NCBI RefSeq assembly: GCF_019049675.1
Contig: NZ_JAFMOW010000059.1
Coordinates: 1 to 64,000 of the forward strand
Source: Rahnella bonaserana
GTDB lineage: Bacteria > Pseudomonadota > Gammaproteobacteria > Enterobacterales > Enterobacteriaceae
Length of the DNA: 64,000 bases
Direction of reading: 5' to 3'
A program made the translations under genes and the position numbers. Every line of letters begins with the position of its first letter. The stretch's first letter is position 1. The notes under the pieces are model-generated. The model worked only from the letters and a program-made list of their open reading frames with translations, ran no database searches and was not told where the DNA came from. Below, piece by piece: positions 1 through 11,363 of the stretch.

Positions 1-17
1 CCCCTTCGCAGGTGAGG

Positions 18-42
18 GAGCAGATCAAGATTTGCTCTTTTT
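18..42 (+). terminator. Rho-independent terminator of a gene lying left of the window
   Basis: An 8-bp stem (GAGCAGAT against ATTTGCTC, one G-T pair) with a CAAG loop is followed at once by five T on the plus strand. It would end a plus-strand transcript that starts before the window. Confidence 0.5.
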
Positions 43-77
43 CCTGTGAAATGGAGGAACCGGATCGCGTACAAATT

Positions 78-524
78 TTAAATCTCAGGAATAATCGCCG
101 TGATATCCCGGCTCTCCAGCACCCGTCCGTCCTGCGCCCGGATTTCCAATCTGCGCAGTGGCTGGCGGTTTTCACTGTCCACCAGTTGCGTGCAGGCTTC
201 GCCTTCTTCGAACAGGTATTCGCTTCCCCACTGCCCAAGCGCGACCAGCACAGGTTGCAGCGCCAGCCCTTTTTCGGTCAGCACGTAATCCTGATACGCC
301 GAGCCATCCGCCGCCGGTTCAATCTTCAAAATGCCTTCGGCCACCAGCGCTTTCAGGCGTGCACTGAGGATATTTTTTGCCGCACCCAGACTGCGCTGAA
401 ATTCACTGAAGCGTGAAATCCCGCGCATGGCGTCACGGACAATCAGCAATGTCCACCAGTCACCGATTAAATCCAGTGCACGGCCAGCCGGACAAGGCGT
501 GTTTTCCAGACGGGTTCGTTTCAT
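78..524 (-). CDS. HxlR-family winged-helix transcriptional regulator
   Basis: The 148-residue protein has the HxlR layout: an N-terminal Cys11 in a TPCPAGRALDLIGDWW context, then a winged helix-turn-helix covering roughly residues 15-100 (FSEFQRSL, LSARLKALVAEGIL, YVLTEKG). HxlR regulators often use this cysteine to sense electrophiles or oxidants; that is family knowledge, not shown here. It is divergent from an SDR oxidoreductase and separated from it by about 100 bp holding two near-identical 19-bp dyads, so it probably represses both itself and the SDR gene. The ligand is unknown. Family assignment is firm. Confidence 0.9.
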   Translation of the reverse strand: MKRTRLENTPCPAGRALDLIGDWWTLLIVRDAMRGISRFSEFQRSLGAAKNILSARLKALVAEGILKIEPAADGSAYQDYVLTEKGLALQPVLVALGQWGSEYLFEEGEACTQLVDSENRQPLRRLEIRAQDGRVLESRDITAIIPEI

Positions 525-546
525 GGCACCTCCTGCTTAAAGAATC

Positions 547-565
547 TGGTTGCATTATAAAACCA
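547..565. promoter_or_regulatory. Operator dyad 1 between hxlR-like gene and SDR gene
   Basis: TGGTTGCATTATAAAACCA is an inverted repeat with TGGTT/AACCA ends. It is repeated in nearly the same form 37 bp further on. The position between divergent genes, one of them a DNA-binding regulator, makes an HxlR-family operator the natural reading; binding is inferred. Confidence 0.6.
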
Positions 566-583
566 CTGATGCTAAAAATCATC

Positions 584-602
584 TGGTTTCATAATTAAAC
601 CA
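584..602. promoter_or_regulatory. Operator dyad 2 between hxlR-like gene and SDR gene
   Basis: TGGTTTCATAATTAAACCA is the second copy of the TGGTT-N9-AACCA dyad, 37 bp centre to centre from the first. It sits about 25 bp before the SDR start codon, where a bound repressor would block transcription. Confidence 0.6.
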
Positions 603-626
603 CTTACTCAACGCCGAGGTTCTCAC

Positions 627-1421
627 ATGTCAGATTCAATCCGCTCCAAATCCGTCGCTTTAATCACCGGCGCATCCACCGGTATTGGCGCAACCTATGC
701 CGATCGTCTCGCTAAACGCGGCTATGATCTTATTCTTGTGGCCCGTGACGTTGAACGTCTTAATGCGCTGTCAGATCGTCTGCAACAGGAGTCCAGCGTC
801 AATATCACCGTGTTACCGGCCGATCTGACCCGCAGCGAAGACCTGTCACGGGTGGAAGATTTTATCCGCGCGACACCGCAAATTTCCCTGCTGATCAACA
901 ACGCCGGCGCGTCCCTGAAAGCCGGTTTTGAGAACAGTGATGCCGATGCCATTGAGAATCTGATCACCCTGAATGTTACTTCCGTGGCCCGCCTTTCACG
1001 CGTCGCTTTCGATGGCCTGATCAAACATAAAGACGGTGCGATTATTAATATCGCCTCAGTGATGGCACTGACGCCGGAGCTGCAATCTGCTGTGTATTCC
1101 GCGACGAAAGCTTTTGTGCTGACCTTCAGCCAGACACTGCAATTTGAAATGGCCGAACGTGGCTTGTATGTTCAGGCCGTATTACCTGCCGCGACACGTA
1201 CAGAAATCTGGGAACGTTCAGGCAAAAATATTGATGAAGTGCCGGGCGTGATGGAAGTGGGGGAACTGGTTGATGCCGCGCTGCTTGGCTTTGACCGCAA
1301 AGAAAAAATCACTATCCCGCCATTGCAGGATGAAAAACAGTGGGACGATTTTGATGCACTGCGCTCGGCGATGGTGCCGAACTTCCTGCAATCCCACGCC
1401 GCACCACGTTACAAAGCCTGA
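627..1421 (+). CDS. SDR-family NAD(P)-dependent oxidoreductase
   Basis: This 264-residue protein is a classical short-chain dehydrogenase/reductase. The nucleotide-binding motif TGASTGIG is at residues 14-21, NNAG at 91-94, the catalytic serine near 144 and the YSATK catalytic pair at Tyr157 and Lys161. The acidic or basic residues after beta-2 (LVARDVERL) suggest preference for NADP, which is an inference. The start follows a GAGG-like site. It is divergent from the HxlR regulator and probably under its control, as is common for SDR genes that handle reactive carbonyls. The substrate cannot be told from the sequence. Confidence 0.9.
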   Translation: MSDSIRSKSVALITGASTGIGATYADRLAKRGYDLILVARDVERLNALSDRLQQESSVNITVLPADLTRSEDLSRVEDFIRATPQISLLINNAGASLKAGFENSDADAIENLITLNVTSVARLSRVAFDGLIKHKDGAIINIASVMALTPELQSAVYSATKAFVLTFSQTLQFEMAERGLYVQAVLPAATRTEIWERSGKNIDEVPGVMEVGELVDAALLGFDRKEKITIPPLQDEKQWDDFDALRSAMVPNFLQSHAAPRYKA

Positions 1422-1429
1422 CAGTGAGA

Positions 1430-1462
1430 CATTGACCAGTAACATAAATTTGCTGGTCAATG
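1430..1462. repeat. Perfect 10-bp inverted repeat after the SDR gene
   Basis: CATTGACCAG and CTGGTCAATG are separated by a 13-nt AT-rich loop. No T run follows, so it is not a standard terminator. It lies 51 bp before the next start codon and could be an operator or an mRNA hairpin. Confidence 0.45.
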
Positions 1463-1513
1463 TTGATTCGCTTTGCAAATATGTTAATTCGACAACTTTG
1501 TGAAGTGAATACG

Positions 1514-2203
1514 ATGACCGAATATGTAATTGCTGCACCCGAAGTTCCGTCTCTCGCCGTCGAAGGCCAGAGCGCCCGTTTTCCATTGCGCCGCGTGTAT
1601 TGCGTTGGCCGTAACTATTCCGAGCACGCCCGCGAAATGGGTCATGATCCGGATCGCGAGCCGCCCTTCTTCTTTGGCAAACCCGCTGATGCCGTTATTC
1701 CCGCAAGCGGTAACGTGCCGTATCCGACTCTGACCGAAGATCTGCATTACGAAGTGGAACTGGTCGTAGCGATCGCCAAAGGCGGCAAAAATATCGCCGC
1801 TGAAGATGCGCTTTCGCATGTCTGGGGTTATACCGTGGGTGTGGATTTGACCCGTCGCGATATCCAGGCACAGGCCAAGAAACAGGGGCGTCCGTGGGAT
1901 TTTGCCAAAGGTTTTGATGATTCCGCGCCAGCCAATCCGCTGCTGCCCGTCAGTCAGACCGGTCACCCTGCCAGCGGTAAAATCTGGCTGGATGTGAACG
2001 GTGAAAAACGTCAGCGCGGTGATTTACGTGATCAGATCTGGCAGGTGGCAGACGTCATCAGCTATCTCTCGCTGGCCGTTGAACTTAAACCTGGCGACCT
2101 GATTTACACCGGCACACCGGCAGGCGTTGGCGCCGTGGTGCGCGGTGATGTAATTACCGGCGGTATCGAAGGCCTGAGCGATTTCAGCTTCACCATCGTG
2201 TAA
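1514..2203 (+). CDS. Fumarylacetoacetate hydrolase (FAH) family protein
   Basis: The 229-residue product has the compact FAH fold of YcgM-type enzymes (acylpyruvate hydrolase or oxaloacetate tautomerase/decarboxylase class). The GRNYSEHAREMG motif lies at about 32-43 and the metal ligands are visible as Glu80, Glu82 (YEVEL) and Asp111 (VGVDLTRRD). The C-terminus has the family signature YTGTPAGVGAV. I chose the ATG at 1514 because it starts the conserved domain and follows GAAGTG; an upstream in-frame ATG at 1460 adds a non-conserved tail. It may be cotranscribed with the SDR gene. The exact substrate is unknown. Confidence 0.88.
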   Translation: MTEYVIAAPEVPSLAVEGQSARFPLRRVYCVGRNYSEHAREMGHDPDREPPFFFGKPADAVIPASGNVPYPTLTEDLHYEVELVVAIAKGGKNIAAEDALSHVWGYTVGVDLTRRDIQAQAKKQGRPWDFAKGFDDSAPANPLLPVSQTGHPASGKIWLDVNGEKRQRGDLRDQIWQVADVISYLSLAVELKPGDLIYTGTPAGVGAVVRGDVITGGIEGLSDFSFTIV

Positions 2204-2210
2204 TTCATTC

Positions 2211-2234
2211 AGGACGTCTGACTTCAGGCGTCCT
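2211..2234. terminator. Hairpin between convergent FAH gene and membrane-protein gene
   Basis: AGGACG-T-CTGA ... TCAG-G-CGTCCT forms a stem with one internal mismatch. It lies between two convergent genes and overlaps the stop codon of the minus-strand gene. The following T tract is weak, so termination is only probable. Confidence 0.4.
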
Positions 2235-3030
2235 TCTCACCGATTTTTTTCTGATTCTCTTCCTCGATAATCGGAATTAACTTCTCAAAGGCACAGGCGC
2301 TGGACGGGTCGAAAAGCGACAGCGTTTCAATCTGACTGAGTAATATCACCTTGCGAAATTTCAGCGCATTCACCGGATCCGATACCGGCGTGATGCCGTG
2401 CTCCTGATAATAACGGGCATAGTTGTGCTCGACGCGCAGCTCCAGCGTGTCTTTATCGCGATACCCGCTGACCATCGGGATCACCACCACATTGTCCGAC
2501 GAACTGGTTTCGCATCGCGCGGTATGCACCATGCCGATGTAAACACGCCGTGATTGCAGGGTGATAAACACCATATCGCCCTCTTCCATGCACTGATACA
2601 AAAGCCCTTCCACGCCGTTGGCGCGGGTGAGTTGTTTGTACAACTGTTTGCGTCCGGCGGTATTGAGCCGCAGGCCCGGCGACCAGGTAGTTCGCACCAG
2701 ACACAACATCACAGAAACCGCCAGCATAATGACCACCGGTGCCTGAATGCCTAAGAAACTCCAGTTGATAAAGTCACGATGGTAATGCACATCCTGATGC
2801 AGATGCGGGATGGCGGGCAGCCAGTTAACGGCTGCTGAAATCCCCCACAGCGCCATATACACCAGCGCAATCACCAGCACGCCCTGCAGGACAAAAATGC
2901 AGCCGTATAGCGCCACCAGAAAATAGACGTCCCAGCCGAAGGTGCGTTTGAGTTTAAAGCGCGATGAGATGTCGCGGGTGGTATACCAGTAACCGCAGAC
3001 CATTAACACCATGAAAACCGCTGTCGCCAT
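2224..3030 (-). CDS. Unrecognised inner-membrane protein with C-terminal soluble domain
   Basis: I do not recognise this 268-residue protein. The first 120 residues hold three hydrophobic segments (about 1-14, 38-66 and 93-112) with a short loop between the second and third that carries a His-rich patch (HLHQDVHYH). Residues 115-268 are soluble, with beta-rich stretches (GDMVFITLQSRRVYIGMV, NVVVIPMVSGYRD) and a charged Lys/Glu tail, so the tail domain is probably cytoplasmic. Its start codon overlaps the stop of the upstream 65-codon gene as TAATG, which implies translational coupling and a joint function. The pair is an isolated two-gene unit; I assign no role. Confidence 0.75.
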   Translation of the reverse strand: MATAVFMVLMVCGYWYTTRDISSRFKLKRTFGWDVYFLVALYGCIFVLQGVLVIALVYMALWGISAAVNWLPAIPHLHQDVHYHRDFINWSFLGIQAPVVIMLAVSVMLCLVRTTWSPGLRLNTAGRKQLYKQLTRANGVEGLLYQCMEEGDMVFITLQSRRVYIGMVHTARCETSSSDNVVVIPMVSGYRDKDTLELRVEHNYARYYQEHGITPVSDPVNALKFRKVILLSQIETLSLFDPSSACAFEKLIPIIEEENQKKIGEKDA

Positions 3031-3227
3031 TACAGCACGCTCATACGTTTGACGTGGCGGTCGAAGTCTTCGCGCATATCCTGATTTGCCGGATTAACTG
3101 ATGCTGTACCGTTTTCATCAATCAGAATACGCTCCCCCTCTTCAATGGTATCTTCCATGTCTGCTGCGCTGAACAGTCCGAGGAATTTTTCCGGGCTGGA
3201 GAAAATCTGTAACATAATCTTGAACAT
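3030..3227 (-). CDS. Small acidic hypothetical protein, coupled to the downstream membrane protein
   Basis: This 65-residue protein has an amphipathic, Phe-rich N-terminus (FKIMLQIFSSPEKFLGLF) followed by an acidic, polar remainder with no cysteine. A GGCAAAC-type weak ribosome site precedes the ATG. Its stop codon overlaps the start of the following membrane-protein gene (TAATG). No family is recognised. It may bind the membrane or its partner through the N-terminal helix; that is inference. Confidence 0.65.
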   Translation of the reverse strand: MFKIMLQIFSSPEKFLGLFSAADMEDTIEEGERILIDENGTASVNPANQDMREDFDRHVKRMSVL

Positions 3228-3330
3228 AGTTTGCCTCTTTTAACTAAAGAGTAAGCCTAGTCAAAAATGAGGGAGACTTTCACGCTTTCGGATTTTTTAC
3301 AGGCAACAAAATTTTAGCGCGGCATATAAC

Positions 3331-3360
3331 GAAAAAGGGCCGCCTTACCGGCAGCCCTTT
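3331..3360 (-). terminator. Rho-independent terminator of ansP
   Basis: On the minus strand AAAGGGC-T-GCC ... GGC-G-GCCCTTTTT forms a long stem ending in a T run, 26 nt after the ansP stop codon. Confidence 0.75.
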
Positions 3361-3385
3361 GAGGAAAGTCTCTGAAGTGAATTAA

Positions 3386-4867
3386 TTACTTCGCATCCAG
3401 ACTTTCGTGATGTGCTTCTTCGTGAGCGGCCTGCTCGGCATGAACTTCCGCCGCGCGTTTACGCAGACCAATCCAGCCCAGAACCAGCAGGATGATCAGC
3501 ACAGGAATGGTCGCCACGGTGTAGGTGCCGTTCGGATAGTCAAACGCCATCAGGATCAGCACGCCCGCCAGAAATGCCAGCGTCAGCCACGAGGTGACCG
3601 GTGCCCACGGCATTTTGAAGGAAACGTCTTTGGCGCGACCTTCTTTGATAGCCTTACGCAGTTTCATCTGACAAACGATGATGAAAGCCCATGAACTGAG
3701 GATGCCGAGTGACGCGACGTTCAGGACAATTTCAAATACCTGCGACGGCACGTAGTAGTTGAGTACCACGCCGATGACATAAATACCCACGGTGACCAGA
3801 ATACCGGCGTAAGGCACCTGCTGTGCGCTCATCTTCGACATGAATTTCGGCGCAGAACCGCCCATCGACAGCGAACGCAGAATACGACCGGTAGAATACA
3901 AGCCGGAGTTCAGACTCGACAACGCCGCAGTCAGTACCACGATATTCATGATCGTGCCGATATAAGGCACGCCCAGCTTACTGAAGAAGGTCACAAACGG
4001 GCTCTGCCCTGCCTGATACGCATTCCACGGTAACAGCAGAACCAGCAACACCACTGAGCCGACGTAGAATAATGCGATACGCCAGATCACGCTGTTGATG
4101 GCTTTCGGCAGCACTTTTTCAGGATTTTTGGTTTCGCCTGCCGCCGTACCGACCAGTTCGATGGCCGCGAACGCGAAGACCACGCCCTGCACCAGAACCA
4201 GCGCCGGTAACAGACCGTGCGGGAAAATACCGCCGTTATCGGTGATCAGATGTAAACCGGTGGTATTGCCGTCGAGCTGTTTGCCGGTGCCGAGGAACAC
4301 CACGCCGACCACCAGGAACAGGGCAATCGCCGCGACTTTGATCAGCGCAAACCAGAATTCCATCTCAGCGAACCACTTCACGCCGATCATGTTCATGGTG
4401 GCGACAATCGCCAGCGCGCCCAGCGCAAACATCCATTGCGGGACATCACCGAAGGTTCCCCAATAGTGCATGTAAAGAGCCACTGCGGTGATATCGACAA
4501 TGCCGGTCATCGCCCAGTTAAGGAAGTACATCCAGCCTGCAACGTAAGAGGCTTTTTCGCCCAGGAACTCACGGGCATAAGAAACAAAACTGCCGCTGGT
4601 CGGACGGTGTAAAACCAGTTCGCCCAACGCACGTAAAATAAAGAACGAGAAAATACCACACACCGCATACACGATTGCCAGCGCCGGGCCAGCCATCTGT
4701 AAACGCGCGCCCGCGCCGAGAAACAAACCGGTGCCGATAGAACCACCAATGGCAATCATCTGAACCTGACGATTGCCCATACTTTTGTGATACCCGTGTT
4801 CGTGCGAGTCCAGCCAGCGTCTTTTGGCCGCGTGCTTCGCCTCTGCCGATTTTTTATGAGACTTCAT
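3386..4867 (-). CDS. ansP: L-asparagine permease AnsP
   Basis: This 493-residue amino acid/polyamine/organocation (APC) transporter is recognised as the inner-membrane L-asparagine:H+ symporter by near-identity along its length to E. coli AnsP, including the N-terminal HAAKRRWL and GYHKSMGNRQVQMIAIGG stretches and the GTGLFLGAG unwound helix 1 motif. About 12 membrane segments are present and a His/Glu-rich cytoplasmic tail (HAEQAAHEEAHHES) ends it. The ATG at 4867 was preferred to the one at 4930 because it matches the family start and has GGAG 11 nt upstream. It is a monocistronic unit with its own terminator. Confidence 0.93.
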   Translation of the reverse strand: MKSHKKSAEAKHAAKRRWLDSHEHGYHKSMGNRQVQMIAIGGSIGTGLFLGAGARLQMAGPALAIVYAVCGIFSFFILRALGELVLHRPTSGSFVSYAREFLGEKASYVAGWMYFLNWAMTGIVDITAVALYMHYWGTFGDVPQWMFALGALAIVATMNMIGVKWFAEMEFWFALIKVAAIALFLVVGVVFLGTGKQLDGNTTGLHLITDNGGIFPHGLLPALVLVQGVVFAFAAIELVGTAAGETKNPEKVLPKAINSVIWRIALFYVGSVVLLVLLLPWNAYQAGQSPFVTFFSKLGVPYIGTIMNIVVLTAALSSLNSGLYSTGRILRSLSMGGSAPKFMSKMSAQQVPYAGILVTVGIYVIGVVLNYYVPSQVFEIVLNVASLGILSSWAFIIVCQMKLRKAIKEGRAKDVSFKMPWAPVTSWLTLAFLAGVLILMAFDYPNGTYTVATIPVLIILLVLGWIGLRKRAAEVHAEQAAHEEAHHESLDAK

Positions 4868-5098
4868 TCGATCTTGTTCTCCAAAAATAACCTTCACCTG
4901 ACGTCGGGTGCTGCAAGCAAACGATTGCAAGCCTCAACGTTTATGGGGTTTACCCACTGTAGTTTTTTTAGCCGGAACTGTTTTGGTGCAATAACGGCGA
5001 AGGATGCTACCTGTTCTCATTAACCGTGGCAAAAAAAACCGTCATAAAAAATTGTGAACAGTCATATTTCGCGCAACGAAATTTGCGCTTGCGTGCGC
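4868..5098. other. Intergenic region bglG/ansP
   Basis: The space holds the ansP promoter region and the end of the bgl operon. A small GCGCAA-N6-TTGCGC hairpin at 5071-5088 lies just past bglG but has no clear T run. A direct repeat of TGCAAGC is seen near 4912-4932. Nothing else is evident. Confidence 0.4.
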
Positions 5099-6022
<924 letters not shown>

Positions 6023-6071
6023 CCGGGTAATTTTACCAGATCCGATCCTCAGTCAGACGTAAATTTTGCAC

Positions 6072-7478
6072 TCAGAACGTGACGATGGCCTTAAGTCCTG
6101 TCACCCACGCATCCTGCGTTTCCTTCACCCCGCCAGGACGATACCAGTATTGCAAATCCGGTTGCAGAATCAGCCACGAACGGACTTTTATCTGATAGTA
6201 CAAATCAGCGTTCACCGAGTGCCCGGACAGCGGCGTATAGAGCGGATTGCCGTAATCATCCACCTGATAAATCGTATTCAGGTTTTCCTGATTCTGGCGG
6301 TAATGATTACTCATTTTAATATACGTCATACCAAAGCCCAGCCAGTCGTCAGGACGCGCATCAAACAGCCCGCGATAGCGCATGGAAGCGGCCTGCGAGT
6401 AGTGTATGGCGTTGCTGCGCTGATCGCCCAGCCCCAGACTGTACGACACGCTCATCCCGCGATTCGGATCATCCCCGCGCTGCGTCACCTGCTGGTTGAA
6501 ACCGGTATACATAAACCAGGTGCTGCTGTGTTTGCGGTAACCCTCTGGATCTGTTGCGCCAACGCTTTGGGTTTTCCCTTCCGATAAATCTGTTTGCGGC
6601 GAGTTGGTATACAGCAAACCAAGATTATAAATGCCCGGTAAACCGTTCACTTTGGTTTTCAGTTCTGCTTCCATCGGCAACAGAATGCCGCGTGCGCCTT
6701 TGAGCGAACCACTCCATGCATATTTACGGTCAGACGCGTCCGGGTTCTGCTCCATGATGCCGGTTTTCAGCGTCAGTTCCGGCGTCAGTTTGTACTGGAA
6801 TGTGGTGCCCCAGTAATGTTTATTCCAGTTATACCAGGTCATCGAGTTCGCCGATTTACCGCCACACTGGCTCAGCAACTGAAAATCGCACGGGATAATC
6901 TGGTCGAAATCCTGGTTTTTATTCATCATGCCGATGCGCCAGTGCAGTTTGCGGTCATCGAAACTGCGACCAAACGTCAGCCAGCCCAGACGGGTTATCG
7001 ACTGTCCGCCCCAGCTTTCCTGGGCCAGATCGTTAAAGCTGACCCGCGGATCCTGCGTACGTTTAGACGTCAGATTATCGTCGTGGTTACGGTTAACAAT
7101 ATTCCCTTCAATAGCGGCGTCAGGAATGCCGGTGTACATCTCCAGATCCTGCGTAAACGTCAGCGAAAACTGATCGATATACGCCAGATGTTTATCATGG
7201 TTATAACCGCCGCCTGCGTTATAAGAAGACTCGCTCAGATAACCGAGCTGATAATGAAATCCATGGTCTTCAATAATCGGGCGAATACCCAGCATATCGC
7301 CAAACATGCCTTCGCCGGGCGCTTCAAAACCTAATACTGTGCCATTCCAGTTATCCACGGCCTGTGCTGAATGAATACCTGCGACTGAAAAACACAGCAC
7401 CAGAAAACTGGCTTTCAGCAAGCGGTTATTATTTTTGGCTTTATATGTAGGTGCTGCAGAAGTCTTAGAAAGTTTCAT
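6072..7478 (-). CDS. OprB/BglH-type carbohydrate outer-membrane porin
   Basis: This 468-residue protein begins with a signal peptide: a Lys-rich N-region, a hydrophobic core at about 24-36 and a likely cleavage after AQA near residue 40. The rest is aromatic-rich, alternating beta strands with WLTFGRSF, WRIGMMN and WLGFGMTYIKM segments and ends in a C-terminal Phe, the standard outer-membrane barrel signal. It belongs to the carbohydrate-selective OprB porins. Placement after the 6-phospho-beta-glucosidase gene parallels E. coli bglH and suggests it admits aryl-beta-glucosides. A strong hairpin separates it from the upstream gene, which may set its mRNA level independently. Confidence 0.87.
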   Translation of the reverse strand: MKLSKTSAAPTYKAKNNNRLLKASFLVLCFSVAGIHSAQAVDNWNGTVLGFEAPGEGMFGDMLGIRPIIEDHGFHYQLGYLSESSYNAGGGYNHDKHLAYIDQFSLTFTQDLEMYTGIPDAAIEGNIVNRNHDDNLTSKRTQDPRVSFNDLAQESWGGQSITRLGWLTFGRSFDDRKLHWRIGMMNKNQDFDQIIPCDFQLLSQCGGKSANSMTWYNWNKHYWGTTFQYKLTPELTLKTGIMEQNPDASDRKYAWSGSLKGARGILLPMEAELKTKVNGLPGIYNLGLLYTNSPQTDLSEGKTQSVGATDPEGYRKHSSTWFMYTGFNQQVTQRGDDPNRGMSVSYSLGLGDQRSNAIHYSQAASMRYRGLFDARPDDWLGFGMTYIKMSNHYRQNQENLNTIYQVDDYGNPLYTPLSGHSVNADLYYQIKVRSWLILQPDLQYWYRPGGVKETQDAWVTGLKAIVTF

Positions 7479-7542
7479 TTTTATATATCCGTTTTATTAT
7501 TTTTAAATCATCATTATTATTTTCGGGCAATACGAAGTGAAG

Positions 7543-7571
7543 CTGCGGCTTATAAACTTTATAAGCCGCAG
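7543..7571. repeat. 13-bp perfect hairpin between bglB-like and porin genes
   Basis: CTGCGGCTTATAA and TTATAAGCCGCAG are separated by ACT. There is no T run on the minus strand, so within the operon transcript it should act as a stable stem (RNA end protection or processing) rather than a full terminator. Confidence 0.6.
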
Positions 7572-7616
7572 GTACTGTTTCTTATTAAGAACGTATCTGT
7601 TGAATAAAGAAGCAGA

Positions 7617-10917
<3,301 letters not shown>

Positions 10918-10990
10918 TCATCAGAGTAATGGCGTCGTGCACGACATTGCCGTTGTATTTCAAAGGGGCGGCCGGCCCCTGAATTCAGGC

Positions 10991-11052
10991 CAAAAAAAAA
11001 CCTAAACTTCCGGTCTTTTCGCGATATGCGAAAAAACGAGAAGTTTAGGTTT
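10991..11052 (-). terminator. BglG-controlled leader terminator of bglF
   Basis: On the minus strand AAACCTAAACTTC pairs perfectly with GAAGTTTAGGTTT (13 bp), with an inner hairpin TTTTCGC/GCGAAAA in the loop, and the second arm runs into nine T. The first arm shares AAACCT with the RAT, so RAT folding and terminator folding exclude each other. Confidence 0.9.
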
Positions 11053-11075
11053 TGCCTGTCAGACAGTAACAATCC
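11047..11075 (-). promoter_or_regulatory. Ribonucleic antiterminator (RAT) for BglG
   Basis: The 29-nt minus-strand element reads GGATTGTTACTG, then TCTGA, then CAGGCAAAACCT. It matches the enterobacterial bgl RAT at both conserved arms; only the apical loop differs. Binding of the antiterminator here would prevent the overlapping terminator from forming. Confidence 0.9.
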
Positions 11076-11146
11076 TGCTTTCTGAAAAGGATTCTCTGGC
11101 GAATCGTCAGAAGAAACAAGTCGTAATATCCGCCGGATGATGAAAC

Positions 11147-11162
11147 TGTGATCGGCTTCAGA
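11147..11162. promoter_or_regulatory. CRP-like box 1 in the bgl divergent region
   Basis: TGTGA-TCGGCT-TCAGA matches the CRP half sites TGTGA/TCACA at 9 of 10 positions. It lies about 70 bp upstream of the RAT, in place to activate the bglF promoter. Confidence 0.6.
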
Positions 11163-11202
11163 ATTTGTGCGAAAAGCAGATGCCTGACCGGATCACCTTC
11201 AA

Positions 11203-11218
11203 TCTGATCCTGCTCACA
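11203..11218. promoter_or_regulatory. CRP-like box 2 in the bgl divergent region
   Basis: Read on the minus strand this is TGTGA-GCAGGA-TCAGA, again 9 of 10 half-site positions, 56 bp from box 1. It could serve the GH3 promoter, the bglF promoter or both. Confidence 0.5.
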
Positions 11219-11363
11219 AACCGGAAACAAAATTAAATAACGTAAAATGCATATTCGTTTCCTCAATTGTTTACGCGCAGTCCATTCTCAATACTTCTGT
11301 TTATATTTCGTCTTTCCGCGCGTTATCCCTGCGTTCCTATCCGGTAAATCAAGGAGATATAAG

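Noticed and set aside
11247-11363. Longer start for the GH3 beta-glucosidase
   Set aside because: The extra 39 residues are not conserved and the ATG at 11364 has a near-perfect ribosome site.
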